5,662 bases of DNA, taken from contig JAVTVZ010000183.1 of assembly GCA_032229625.1 (NCBI GenBank), positions 1 through 5,662 of the forward strand, written 5' to 3'. The DNA is from Kineosphaera sp032229625 (lineage in GTDB: Bacteria > Actinomycetota > Actinomycetes > Actinomycetales > Dermatophilaceae). The notes beneath the pieces were generated by a model. The model had not been told where the DNA came from, searched no databases, and worked only from the letters and a program-made list of their open reading frames with translations. Both the position numbers and the translations under genes were made by a program. Each line of letters starts with the position of its first letter. The stretch's first letter is position 1. Positions 1 through 5,662 of this stretch are shown in pieces.

Positions 1-3000
1 GCGGCGAGCTGCGTCGCCAGGGTCACGACGGCGCGCAGCTCGGGGCGGGTCAGGGTCCTGCGCTCCCCCAGCGCCGCCTCGATCCGCCCGATCGCCTCCA
101 GCACCGGCCCCGCGACGGTGGCCCCGGGGTCGGCATCTCGCTCGCCATCTCGCTCGGCGTCCCGCGCACCGTCTCGCTCGGCATCCCGCTCGGCATCTCG
201 CTCGGTGTCCCGCGCACCGTCACGCTCGGCGTCCGGCGCGGCGGCTCTCTCGGCGGTTCTCTCGGCGGCCTCCCGCAGCAGGGCGACGGTGTCGCGCACA
301 CCGTCGGCCGGCACGGCGTGCCGCGGCGGCTCCCCCGGGCGCGGCGACGCCTGCGAGCGTGGGGCGTCGGCAGCCTCGGGGGCGCCAGGGCCCTCGGAGG
401 CAACGAGGGCGTCACTCCACTCCCGGCAGGTCGCAGCGAGCGTGAGCAGGTGCCCGGCGAGGTTGCCGCTGTCGACGGTCGAGACGTAGGCCGGCGGCAG
501 CGGCTCGCCGGTGCGCGTGTCGATCCAGTTGTAGAGGTGGCCCCGGTAGGTCGGCAGGGTCGCCATCGACGCCAGCGTCGCCTCGAGCCGGTCGGTGGCG
601 TCGTGCAGGCCGATCCAGCCGAGGTCGCGGGCGCGGGCGACGACGAGCAGGTAGAGGCCGATGTTCGTCGGGGAGGTGCGGTGCGCGACGACCGGCTCCG
701 GGTCCTCCTGGAAGTTGTCGGGCGGCAGGTGCCGCTCGGCGGCGGTGACGAACGTCTCGAAGAAGAGCCAGGTGCGGCGCCCGATCCGCCGCAACTCCCC
801 GCGCTCCTGCACAGGAGCGTGTGCGATCGAGGAGGGCGCGATGCGGCTGACACGGTCGGCGACCAGCGGCGCCAGGCACCACAGCACGACCAGCGGCAGC
901 GCGACGAGCAGGGCCCACGGGCGGCCCGCCCCGACCGGGGACATCAGTGCGGCGATCAGTGCGGCGACCAGCAGGATCGCGGGCGCGACGAGCCCGCCGC
1001 GCATGAGCCGCCACGCCCGGCGCGCCCCGGTCCGGCCGCGCGTGCGGCCGGCGACGGCCGCGGCGGTCGTCCACTGCAGCAGGTTGCGGCGCGACACGGT
1101 CAGCCGCCAGCAGGTGCGGGCGATGGCGTCGGCCATGAGCCACGCCTGATGACCGGCGAGCATCAGGTTGAGGGCGCCGAGCGTCACGGCCTTGGCGGCG
1201 TCGGCTCGCCGCCCGGCGAGCCGACTGCTGCGGGTGATGCCGGGGCGACGCTCCCACAGCTGCGGCACGAGCGGCATGAGCGGCAGCGCGACATACGTCA
1301 GCGCGGCGAGCACGAGCCACACCGCGGCGGCGGCCGGCGCGAGCACCGTCAGGGCCAGGGCGGCGCCGGCGACGAGGGCGATCGGGGTCAGCGACCGGCG
1401 CAGGTTGTCGATCATCTTCCACGTGCCGAGCCCGTCGATGCCGGCGCGGCGGCGCACCAGCCACGGCAGCAGCTGCCAGTCGCCGCGCACCCAGCGGTGC
1501 ACCCGCGAGGCCGTGACCTCATACGTCAGCGGGTGCTCCTCGACGACCTCGATGTCGGTGACCAGGCCCGAGCGGGCCAGGGTGCCCTCGAGCAGGTCGT
1601 GGCTGAGCACGGCGTTGTCGCGGATGCGCGGGGTGACGAGCCGCTCGACGACCTCGATGTCGTAGATGCCCTTGCCGGTGAAGGAGCCCTCCCCGAAGAG
1701 GTCCTGGTAGACGTCGGACACCGCGAACGCGTAGGGGTCCATGCCGCGCGGCGTGGAGAAGACCCGCTGCAGCAGCGAGGTGTGCTCACCGGCGGGCAGC
1801 GACGGCGACACCCGCGGCTGGAGGATGCCGTAGCCGCGCGTGACGCGGGTGCCGGCGGCGTCGAGGCGGGCCTCGTTGAGGGGGTGGGCGATCTTGCCGA
1901 CGAGCCGCCGGGCGGCCTCGCGGGGCAGCCGGGTGTCGCTGTCGAGGGTCAACACGTAGCGGAACGGGCCGGGCACGCGGCCGGCGACGACGACCATCGT
2001 GTCGGTGGCGGCGGGGCGCCCGAGCAGCAGCCGGTTGAGCTCGGCGAGCTTGCCGCGTTTGCGCTCGTGGCCCATCCAGACGCGGTCGGCGGCGTTGAAG
2101 GTCCTGGGTCGGTGCAGCAGCAGGAAGCGCTCGCCGTGGGCGCTGTTGAGCGCGGCGATGCCGTCGCGGGCGCGGGCCAGCAGCGCCTCGTCACCGTCGG
2201 CGTGCTCGGCGGGGGCGTCGACCCAGTCGGTGACGAGCGCGTAGTAGAGCTCGCCGTCGGGGTTGGCCAGGTAGTGCACCTGCAGCGTCTCGACCAGCTC
2301 GTCGACGTCGGCGGCGCCGGTCAGCAGCGTCGGGACGGCGACGAGGGTGCGCAGCTGCTCGGGCACCCCGTCGCGCAGCGCCAGCCCGGGCAGGATCGAG
2401 GCGCGGAAGCGCCGCGCCGAGACGAAGTTGACCAGGCCGAGCGCGAGGTCGGACAGCAGCAGCCCCGTGACGAGCACGAGCGCGACGAGCGCCGTCAGGC
2501 CCGGCCCGTGGTCCGCGCCCGGCAGCCAGGCCGCCGCCCCGCCGGCTCCGGGGTCCACGGCCGCCTGGGTCGCACCGACGAGCAGGCCGGTGACCGCGAG
2601 CAGGGCGCACGTGACCACGGTCAGGGCGCCGACATACCCTCCGACGCCGAGCGCCCGGGCGATGCCCTCGACGCGACGCCGCGGCCCGGGGCGGTATTCC
2701 AGCCCGCGCGCGAACTCGGCGCGCCCGGCGTCGATGAGCCAGTAGCCGACGTCGCCCGCCGGCTCCTGCGGGCTGTGCACGGCCCGGTGCACGGCGGCGC
2801 GGGCCACGTCGATCTCGGTCTGACCCGAGCCGCGGGCCAGCTCCTCGACGGCGCCGCGGTAGAGGTTGCGGGTCGGGAAGTCCAGGGCGCAGTAGCCGGG
2901 CGCGGAGCGCAGGACCTCCTCGATGAGGCTGACGCCCTCGACCCACTCCTCCCAGTCGACGTCGGAGACCAGCCGCAGGCTCGTGACGATGTTGCGGATC

Positions 3001-3842
3001 GTGACGGTCGCGGCGGACTGCCGCTGATGCTCCAGCAGCACGACCTCGTCGGGGCGCAGGCCGGCGGCCTGCAGCCGCTCCTCGAGCCAGGCGTTGGCGG
3101 CCGGCAGGTCCTGCCCGGAGAGGCGCTGCAGCAGCCGGACCCCGAAGAACCGGCTCGGCTCGACGGCGTCGTGGCCGGTGAGGAGCTCCTCGACGGGCCG
3201 GGGCGGCCGGCCGTCGAGGCCGAGGAGGGCGTCGGCGACCTCGTCGGCGCGCCGGCGGTCGCGGCCGGCGGTGGTGATCATGTCGGCGAGGCGCCGCAGG
3301 TTCTCCACGAGCACCAGCCGCAGGCAGATCGCCACGGCCCACAGCTCGCCGAGGGTCAGCGGCTTGCGCGCCTCGTAGGCCTCGATGTAGGTCGCGAGCA
3401 GCTCGGGATCGAAGAGGCTGTCGGTGTGGGCGACATAGCCCCAGACGATCGCGAAGATCCGCGGGTGGCCGGCGAGGAATCCCGGCCCGAGAGTAGGAAG
3501 CTCGCGGAAGTAGTCGTCGGGCAGGTCCTGGCGGATCTGGCGGATCTGGCTCTCGATGACGTGGAAGTTGTCGACGATCCACTCGGCGGCCGGGGTGATC
3601 TCCCGCTCGGCGACGACGTCGGCGAGGATCGCGTCGTAGGCCTCGCGCAGCGCCTGGGCGTCCTGGTCGAGCCGCTCGAGCAGCGGCACGACCCGCTCGT
3701 GCCGGTGCGCGATCGTCTGGCTGTCGGCCAGCGACAGACCGTGCTCGACGAAGCGCTCCGGCCCGAAGATGTCGGCGCGGATGGTGTGGGGATCGTCCCA
3801 GGGAGAGGCCGATCGGTTGCCGGAGTGTGGGGCCGTGGGCAC
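1..3842 (-). CDS. ndvB: Cyclic beta-1,2-glucan synthase homologue (NdvB/ChvB type), N-terminal 1280 codons; 3' end beyond left edge
   Basis: Family members are inner-membrane enzymes that polymerise UDP-glucose into beta-1,2-glucan (GT84), cyclise it (glycoamylase-like/GH189 domain) and trim it (GH94). Residues are counted from the GTG at 3842. Residues 22-200 form the family's N-terminal region (DIFGPERF, HPRIFAIVWGYVAHTDS, LTLGELWAVAICLRLVLVENLRRLA). Hydrophobic segments lie near 402-424 and 449-471. The GT84 core follows, with LTLDSDTRLPR (DSD 634-636, the likely metal/nucleotide-sugar site), GEGSFTGKGIYDIE (717-729), SHDLLEG (747-753) and HRWVRGDWQLLPWL (782-795). Further membrane segments lie near 818-859 (two), 950-967 and 976-994. 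HLPPDNFQE, AHRTSPTNIGLYLL (about 1054-1066) and YVSTVDSGNLAGHLL (1119-1132) lead into the cyclisation domain. Family proteins are about 2,800 residues, so roughly half is missing to the left. No stop or frameshift was found. The GTG start has GAGGAGG five bases upstream; an in-frame GTG at 3929 lacks a ribosome site. The family is confident. Whether the product here is really cyclic beta-1,2-glucan is inferred. Confidence 0.92.
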   Translation of the reverse strand, partial: MPTAPHSGNRSASPWDDPHTIRADIFGPERFVEHGLSLADSQTIAHRHERVVPLLERLDQDAQALREAYDAILADVVAEREITPAAEWIVDNFHVIESQIRQIRQDLPDDYFRELPTLGPGFLAGHPRIFAIVWGYVAHTDSLFDPELLATYIEAYEARKPLTLGELWAVAICLRLVLVENLRRLADMITTAGRDRRRADEVADALLGLDGRPPRPVEELLTGHDAVEPSRFFGVRLLQRLSGQDLPAANAWLEERLQAAGLRPDEVVLLEHQRQSAATVTIRNIVTSLRLVSDVDWEEWVEGVSLIEEVLRSAPGYCALDFPTRNLYRGAVEELARGSGQTEIDVARAAVHRAVHSPQEPAGDVGYWLIDAGRAEFARGLEYRPGPRRRVEGIARALGVGGYVGALTVVTCALLAVTGLLVGATQAAVDPGAGGAAAWLPGADHGPGLTALVALVLVTGLLLSDLALGLVNFVSARRFRASILPGLALRDGVPEQLRTLVAVPTLLTGAADVDELVETLQVHYLANPDGELYYALVTDWVDAPAEHADGDEALLARARDGIAALNSAHGERFLLLHRPRTFNAADRVWMGHERKRGKLAELNRLLLGRPAATDTMVVVAGRVPGPFRYVLTLDSDTRLPREAARRLVGKIAHPLNEARLDAAGTRVTRGYGILQPRVSPSLPAGEHTSLLQRVFSTPRGMDPYAFAVSDVYQDLFGEGSFTGKGIYDIEVVERLVTPRIRDNAVLSHDLLEGTLARSGLVTDIEVVEEHPLTYEVTASRVHRWVRGDWQLLPWLVRRRAGIDGLGTWKMIDNLRRSLTPIALVAGAALALTVLAPAAAAVWLVLAALTYVALPLMPLVPQLWERRPGITRSSRLAGRRADAAKAVTLGALNLMLAGHQAWLMADAIARTCWRLTVSRRNLLQWTTAAAVAGRTRGRTGARRAWRLMRGGLVAPAILLVAALIAALMSPVGAGRPWALLVALPLVVLWCLAPLVADRVSRIAPSSIAHAPVQERGELRRIGRRTWLFFETFVTAAERHLPPDNFQEDPEPVVAHRTSPTNIGLYLLVVARARDLGWIGLHDATDRLEATLASMATLPTYRGHLYNWIDTRTGEPLPPAYVSTVDSGNLAGHLLTLAATCREWSDALVASEGPGAPEAADAPRSQASPRPGEPPRHAVPADGVRDTVALLREAAERTAERAAAPDAERDGARDTERDAERDAERDGARDAERDGERDADPGATVAGPVLEAIGRIEAALGERRTLTRPELRAVVTLATQLA
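135..230 (-). repeat. 12-bp tandem repeat encoding eight [AGT][EA]RD tetrapeptides inside the glucan synthase
   Basis: Eight 12-bp units, close to tcgctcggcatc on the plus strand, encode residues 1205-1236 of the synthase, read as AERD, GARD, TERD, AERD, AERD, GARD, AERD and GERD. The two GARD-bearing blocks are 48 bp apart, which suggests a higher-order duplication of four units. The repeat keeps the reading frame and follows a Pro/Ala-rich stretch and a short charged helix (about 1182-1201). It falls just after the conserved DSGNLAGHLL segment, so it looks like an expanded, flexible or helical charged linker, not part of a catalytic fold. Copy number is probably variable between strains (inference). 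Confidence 0.85.
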
Positions 3843-3847
3843 AGCTG

Positions 3848-3854
3848 CCTCCTC
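3848..3854 (-). promoter_or_regulatory. Ribosome binding site of the glucan synthase gene
   Basis: GAGGAGG on the minus strand lies five bases (CAGCT) before the GTG at 3842-3840. It is the only strong Shine-Dalgarno match in the open frame upstream of the first conserved residues, and it decides the GTG start over the in-frame GTG codons at 3860 and 3929. Confidence 0.75.
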
Positions 3855-3941
3855 GTGCACGAGGGCCGGCAGGCCGCCCGGGGCCGACGACCCGCCCCCT
3901 CGGTGCCCAAAGTCTCCCAGTGACGACACGGACGAGTCCGG

Positions 3942-3988
3942 CGAATCGTGCTTTTGACCACGAGCGGGACCAACGACCCGAATCGTGC
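3942..3988. repeat. Direct repeat CGAATCGTGC, two copies upstream of the glucan synthase
   Basis: The 10-base word CGAATCGTGC occurs at 3942-3951 and 3979-3988, with starts 37 bp apart and unrelated flanks. Both copies lie in the 193-bp non-coding gap between the VOC gene and the synthase. Two identical 10-mers in so short a gap could be operator half-sites for a regulator of the synthase, but no known family is recognised. Confidence 0.4.
3945..3973 (-). promoter_or_regulatory. Possible promoter of the glucan synthase gene
   Basis: On the minus strand TTGGTC (3973-3968) is followed after 17 bases by CACGAT (3950-3945), a loose sigma-70-like pair. It would put the transcript start near 3938 and leave an untranslated leader of about 95 bases before the GTG. 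The -10 match is weak and overlaps one copy of the CGAATCGTGC repeat, so the call is tentative. Confidence 0.22.
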
Positions 3989-4016
3989 ACCGCAGCCGAC
4001 CCGTGGACGAACGCGG

Positions 4017-4031
4017 ACCCGAGCTTCGGGT
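4017..4031 (-). terminator. Small hairpin just downstream of the VOC gene
   Basis: On the minus strand ACCCGA-AGC-TCGGGT is a perfect 6-bp stem with a 3-base loop that begins five bases after the last base of the VOC stop codon. There is no T-run, as is common for actinobacterial terminators. It may attenuate read-through from the VOC gene into the synthase gene. The short stem keeps confidence low. Confidence 0.35.
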
Positions 4032-4035
4032 GGGG

Positions 4036-4548
4036 TCACGGATCCTGACACTGCGCACCTTCACGGGTCCGGATCCGCTGGACGTCAACGACTGCTGGTG
4101 GGCCGGCCGCCTGCCCCGCGTCGACGTCCGGACGCGGGCGGGTGAGGCAGAACTCGAGTCCTTCTGGGTCGGCCATCACGGTGACCTCGCCCTGAGCGTC
4201 ATGGAATGACGTGATCACCCTGGCGCCGAGCTGGACCGCGCGCCGCCCTTCGCCGTCGAGATCGCGACACTCGAGGTCGAGGTGGACGGGGGTCTTGGCG
4301 CTTTTGTCCTGGGAAACCGGCTGGAAGGCCAGTCGTGGGGTGGACTCGACCCAGGCCCAGCCATCCGGTCGCAGGCCCCATCGGCTGCGCAACAGAGCCC
4401 CCCAGAAGGCGGCGCTCACCGTCGGCCGCTGGGTGTCGATGACGACTTGTCCCACACGGACCGCGCCGCGTGGCGACCGGTCGTCGTTGCGTGCGCCCAG
4501 GGCAAGGTCTCGACAGGTCACGATGACCAGCCTGTTCGCCACGATCAT
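4036..4548 (-). CDS. VOC (glyoxalase/bleomycin-resistance fold) family protein
   Basis: This 170-residue protein contains one vicinal-oxygen-chelate-like domain at about residues 32-137. The N-terminal strand and helix are VGQVVIDTQRPTVSAAFWGALL (32-53), the central part is WAWVESTPRLAFQPV (64-78), and the second half has VHLDLECRDLDGEGRRAVQLGA (88-109) and VTVMADPEGLEFCLTRP (122-138), typical of the Glyoxalase_6-like subgroup common in actinobacteria. Substrate and reaction cannot be told from sequence; these proteins are often annotated as glyoxalase or dioxygenase relatives without proof. The C-terminal 33 residues are a Pro/Ala-rich tail. Residues 1-31 are an extension that is unusual for the family. 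The ATG at 4548 has GGAAGGAGG upstream but at 15 bases, which is long; a GTG at 4455 would start exactly at the domain but lacks a ribosome site. An in-frame TAA at 4584-4582 rules out an earlier start. It is divergent from the LysR gene, its likely regulator. Confidence 0.85.
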   Translation of the reverse strand: MIVANRLVIVTCRDLALGARNDDRSPRGAVRVGQVVIDTQRPTVSAAFWGALLRSRWGLRPDGWAWVESTPRLAFQPVSQDKSAKTPVHLDLECRDLDGEGRRAVQLGARVITSFHDAQGEVTVMADPEGLEFCLTRPRPDVDAGQAAGPPAVVDVQRIRTREGAQCQDP

Positions 4549-4563
4549 GAAATACCAGCGATG

Positions 4564-4572
4564 CCTCCTTCC
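4564..4572 (-). promoter_or_regulatory. Shine-Dalgarno-like GGAAGGAGG upstream of the VOC gene
   Basis: GGAAGGAGG on the minus strand ends 15 bases before the ATG at 4548. The match to the anti-Shine-Dalgarno is excellent but the spacing is about twice the usual value, and no ATG, GTG or TTG lies at normal distance in the VOC frame. It is therefore either a poorly spaced ribosome site or a chance purine run. Confidence 0.4.
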
Positions 4573-4582
4573 TACGAATGCT

Positions 4583-4588
4583 TAATCT
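4583..4588 (+). promoter_or_regulatory. Likely -10 element for a leaderless lysR transcript
   Basis: TAATCT fits the actinobacterial -10 pattern TAnnnT and ends six bases before the ATG at 4595, so transcription would start at or next to the A of the start codon. No Shine-Dalgarno is present upstream of that ATG (the preceding plus-strand bases are pyrimidine-rich). Both points agree with leaderless translation, which is common in actinobacteria. No convincing -35 box was seen. Confidence 0.45.
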
Positions 4589-4594
4589 GCCTAC

Positions 4595-5518
4595 ATGATC
4601 GATGCCGTCGAACTTCGAGCTCTGCTCGCCCTGGAAGACCACGGGACCATTGCGGCGGCAGCCGGCGCCCTGGACTACACACCCTCGGCGGTGTCACAGC
4701 AGCTCAAGCGCCTGGAGGCCAAGGTCGGAGTCGCGCTTACCCGCCCGGTCGGCCGCAATCTGACCCTGACCCCGGCCGGACGAGCACTGGCTCGCGAGGG
4801 ACGCCTGACCTTGACCCGTTGGGAAGACCTTGCGCAGGCCGCGCGTAGCGTCGACAGCCGGCCACGCGGCCACGTCCGTGTGGCGACCTTCCCGACCGCC
4901 GCCCGAGGTCTGGTCATCCCCGCCGTGGCACAGCTGCGGGACACCGCTCCGGGGCTGTCACTGTCGCTGGTCGAGAGCGACATCACACCCGCCCTCGACG
5001 CAGTCAGAGCCGGACGCTACGACGCGTGCGTCGTCCATGGATGGCGCGGCCTGGCCACCCCTGTGCCGGACGACCTGCTCAGCGATCTCATCACGACCGA
5101 CCGGGCTGATGTCGTGCTCCGGCGAAGTCATCACCTCGCAGACGTGCCGTCATTGGCGCCCGCCGAGCTACTCGATCAGCCGTGGGTGACCCAGCCACCC
5201 GGCACGGTGTGCCACAACTGGTTCCTGCACATGTTCGCCCCCGTGGGGCGCACACCGCGCAGCCAGTGGGAAGCCGGCGAGTACGCCACCCAGCTCGCGA
5301 TGGTCGAAGCCCTCGACGCTGTCGCCCTCATCCCGAGAATGGGCGTGCACGAGGCAGAAGCGCTGACCCGGGTTGCTGTCCATGATCCCGTCCCTCGTCG
5401 AGACATCTACCTCGTGGCACGCCGGGCCTTCCACGAGACGCCGTCCCACACAGCCCTCCTCGATGCACTGATCGGAGCAGCCTCGAGGACGGGCACCGAC
5501 CCGGCAACCGTCGCGTAG
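4595..5518 (+). CDS. LysR-type transcriptional regulator
   Basis: At 307 residues this has the usual length for a LysR protein. The winged helix-turn-helix lies at residues 5-62: LEDHGTIAAAAGAL (13-26), TPSAVSQQLKRLEAKVG (29-45) as the recognition helix region, then RNLTLTPAG (54-62). A linker helix follows (about 63-88). The effector-binding domain covers about 92-295, beginning GHVRVATFPTAARGLVIPAV (92-111), with ESDITPALDAVRAGRYDACVV (127-147) and the late segment LDAVALIPRMGV (240-251). LysR proteins bind as tetramers to divergent promoters and respond to a small ligand; the ligand here is unknown. The gene starts 46 bp from the divergent VOC gene, so VOC control and autoregulation are the obvious inference. 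The start is fixed by the domain beginning within five residues of the ATG. It ends with TAG, followed by a hairpin. Base composition looks less extreme than in the glucan synthase, though this was not calculated. Confidence 0.95.
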   Translation: MIDAVELRALLALEDHGTIAAAAGALDYTPSAVSQQLKRLEAKVGVALTRPVGRNLTLTPAGRALAREGRLTLTRWEDLAQAARSVDSRPRGHVRVATFPTAARGLVIPAVAQLRDTAPGLSLSLVESDITPALDAVRAGRYDACVVHGWRGLATPVPDDLLSDLITTDRADVVLRRSHHLADVPSLAPAELLDQPWVTQPPGTVCHNWFLHMFAPVGRTPRSQWEAGEYATQLAMVEALDAVALIPRMGVHEAEALTRVAVHDPVPRRDIYLVARRAFHETPSHTALLDALIGAASRTGTDPATVA

Positions 5519-5529
5519 CGACCAGGAGC

Positions 5530-5548
5530 GGTGCGACCCGGTCGCGCC
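5530..5548 (+). terminator. Hairpin terminator between convergent genes
   Basis: GGTGCGAC-CCG-GTCGCGCC forms an 8-bp stem with one T-G pair and a 3-base loop, 11 bases after the lysR stop. A second small GC-rich dyad (gccggtccggc, 5551-5561) follows. There is no T-run, but the place between two convergent genes fits a GC-rich, possibly bidirectional terminator. Confidence 0.45.
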
Positions 5549-5603
5549 CCGCCGGTCCGGCCCCCTCGATCAACCTCTCCGGCCAGGACGACCACATCTG
5601 CCG

Positions 5604-5662
5604 CTAGATCCCCGCGAGCAGCATCGTCGCGCCGAAGACGACGCCGGAGGTGATGAGCACGA
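5604..5662 (-). CDS. C-terminal tail of a probable membrane protein; 5' part beyond right edge
   Basis: Reading in from the right edge on the minus strand gives VLITSGVVFGATMLLAGI and then TAG at 5606-5604. All 18 visible codons end in G or C, as expected of a real gene in this GC-rich DNA, and the peptide is hydrophobic throughout, like a last transmembrane helix ending right at the C-terminus. The family cannot be named from 18 residues. It converges on the LysR gene across the hairpin at 5530-5548. Confidence 0.55.
   Translation of the reverse strand, partial: VLITSGVVFGATMLLAGI

Larger units (their letters stand above)
4542..4601. repeat. 8-bp inverted repeat spanning both divergent start codons
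   Basis: CGATCATG at 4542-4549 and CATGATCG at 4594-4601 are perfect inverted copies, with starts 52 bp apart (about five helical turns). Each covers an ATG-ATC start: both genes begin Met-Ile. The arms could be paired sites for the LysR protein, which usually binds as a tetramer over a divergent promoter. Six of the eight bases follow from the shared start codons, so chance is possible. Confidence 0.35.

Noticed and set aside
135..230. CRISPR-like array
   Set aside because: The 12-bp units are contiguous, without spacers, and encode an in-frame tetrapeptide repeat.
3528..3552. Short tandem ggcggatct repeat
   Set aside because: It is only two copies, encoding IRQIRQ in a conserved helical part of the synthase; chance codon reuse is enough.
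318..3923. A 1201-codon open frame on the plus strand
   Set aside because: It is exactly codon-phased antisense to the glucan synthase. With almost all sense codons ending in G or C, antisense codons rarely form stops. Its translation is Arg/Gly/Ala/Val/Asp/Gln-rich low complexity with no recognisable domain.
2191..3990. A 599-codon minus-strand frame overlapping the synthase
   Set aside because: It is shifted relative to the frame that carries all the NdvB motifs, and its product is Arg/Pro/Ala-rich without family features.
4199..4642. A 147-codon minus-strand frame across the VOC gene and the lysR start
   Set aside because: It is an out-of-frame shadow of the VOC gene; the VOC motifs occur only in the 4036-4548 frame.
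5328..5597. Minus-strand open frames over the end of the lysR gene
   Set aside because: They are antisense to a well-supported LysR coding region and resemble no family.
5640..5662. Possible plus-strand gene start, GGAGG then ATGAGC near the right edge
   Set aside because: The purine run is only two bases from the ATG, too close to act as a ribosome site, and the opposite strand reads as the end of a membrane protein with all third positions G or C.

Overview
The window looks like chromosomal DNA from a high-GC Gram-positive bacterium (Actinomycetota; a micrococcales-type genus is a guess from feel only). The reasons are the very GC-rich sequence, the near-total use of G or C at third codon positions, GTG start usage, and an apparently leaderless regulator gene. 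It holds three genes that can be read clearly, plus the tail of a fourth.

Positions 1-3842 (minus strand) are filled by the N-terminal 1280 codons of one giant open gene that runs off the left edge. It is a cyclic beta-1,2-glucan synthase homologue (NdvB/ChvB/Cgs type). In order it has the N-terminal helical region of the family, two membrane segments, a GT84 glycosyltransferase core with a DSD motif and the signature HRWVRGDWQLLPWL, about four more membrane segments, and the conserved block that leads into the glycoamylase-like/GH189 cyclisation domain. The GH94 phosphorylase part would lie to the left of the window. Near the left edge the protein carries an odd highly charged linker made of eight [AGT][EA]RD tetrapeptides, encoded by a 12-bp tandem repeat. 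The long plus-strand ORF antisense to this gene (318-3923) is a GC-bias shadow.

Positions 3843-4035 are the leader of the synthase gene, with a strong GAGGAGG ribosome binding site, a 10-bp direct repeat and a small hairpin just behind the next gene. Positions 4036-4548 (minus) encode a VOC/glyoxalase-like protein, and 4595-5518 (plus) encode a LysR-type regulator. These two start back to back across only 46 bp, which is the usual arrangement for a LysR protein that controls its divergent neighbour. Matching 8-bp inverted repeats sit over the two start codons. The regulator has a -10-like element immediately before its ATG and no Shine-Dalgarno, so its mRNA is probably leaderless.

Positions 5519-5603 hold a hairpin between convergent genes. 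Positions 5604-5662 (minus) hold the last 18 codons of a probable membrane protein that enters from the right.

Nothing here is a clear mobile element, CRISPR array, RNA gene or defence system. The most interesting object is the GT84/GH94-type glucan synthase in a Gram-positive setting with its repeat-encoded charged linker; I see no obviously new multi-gene system.
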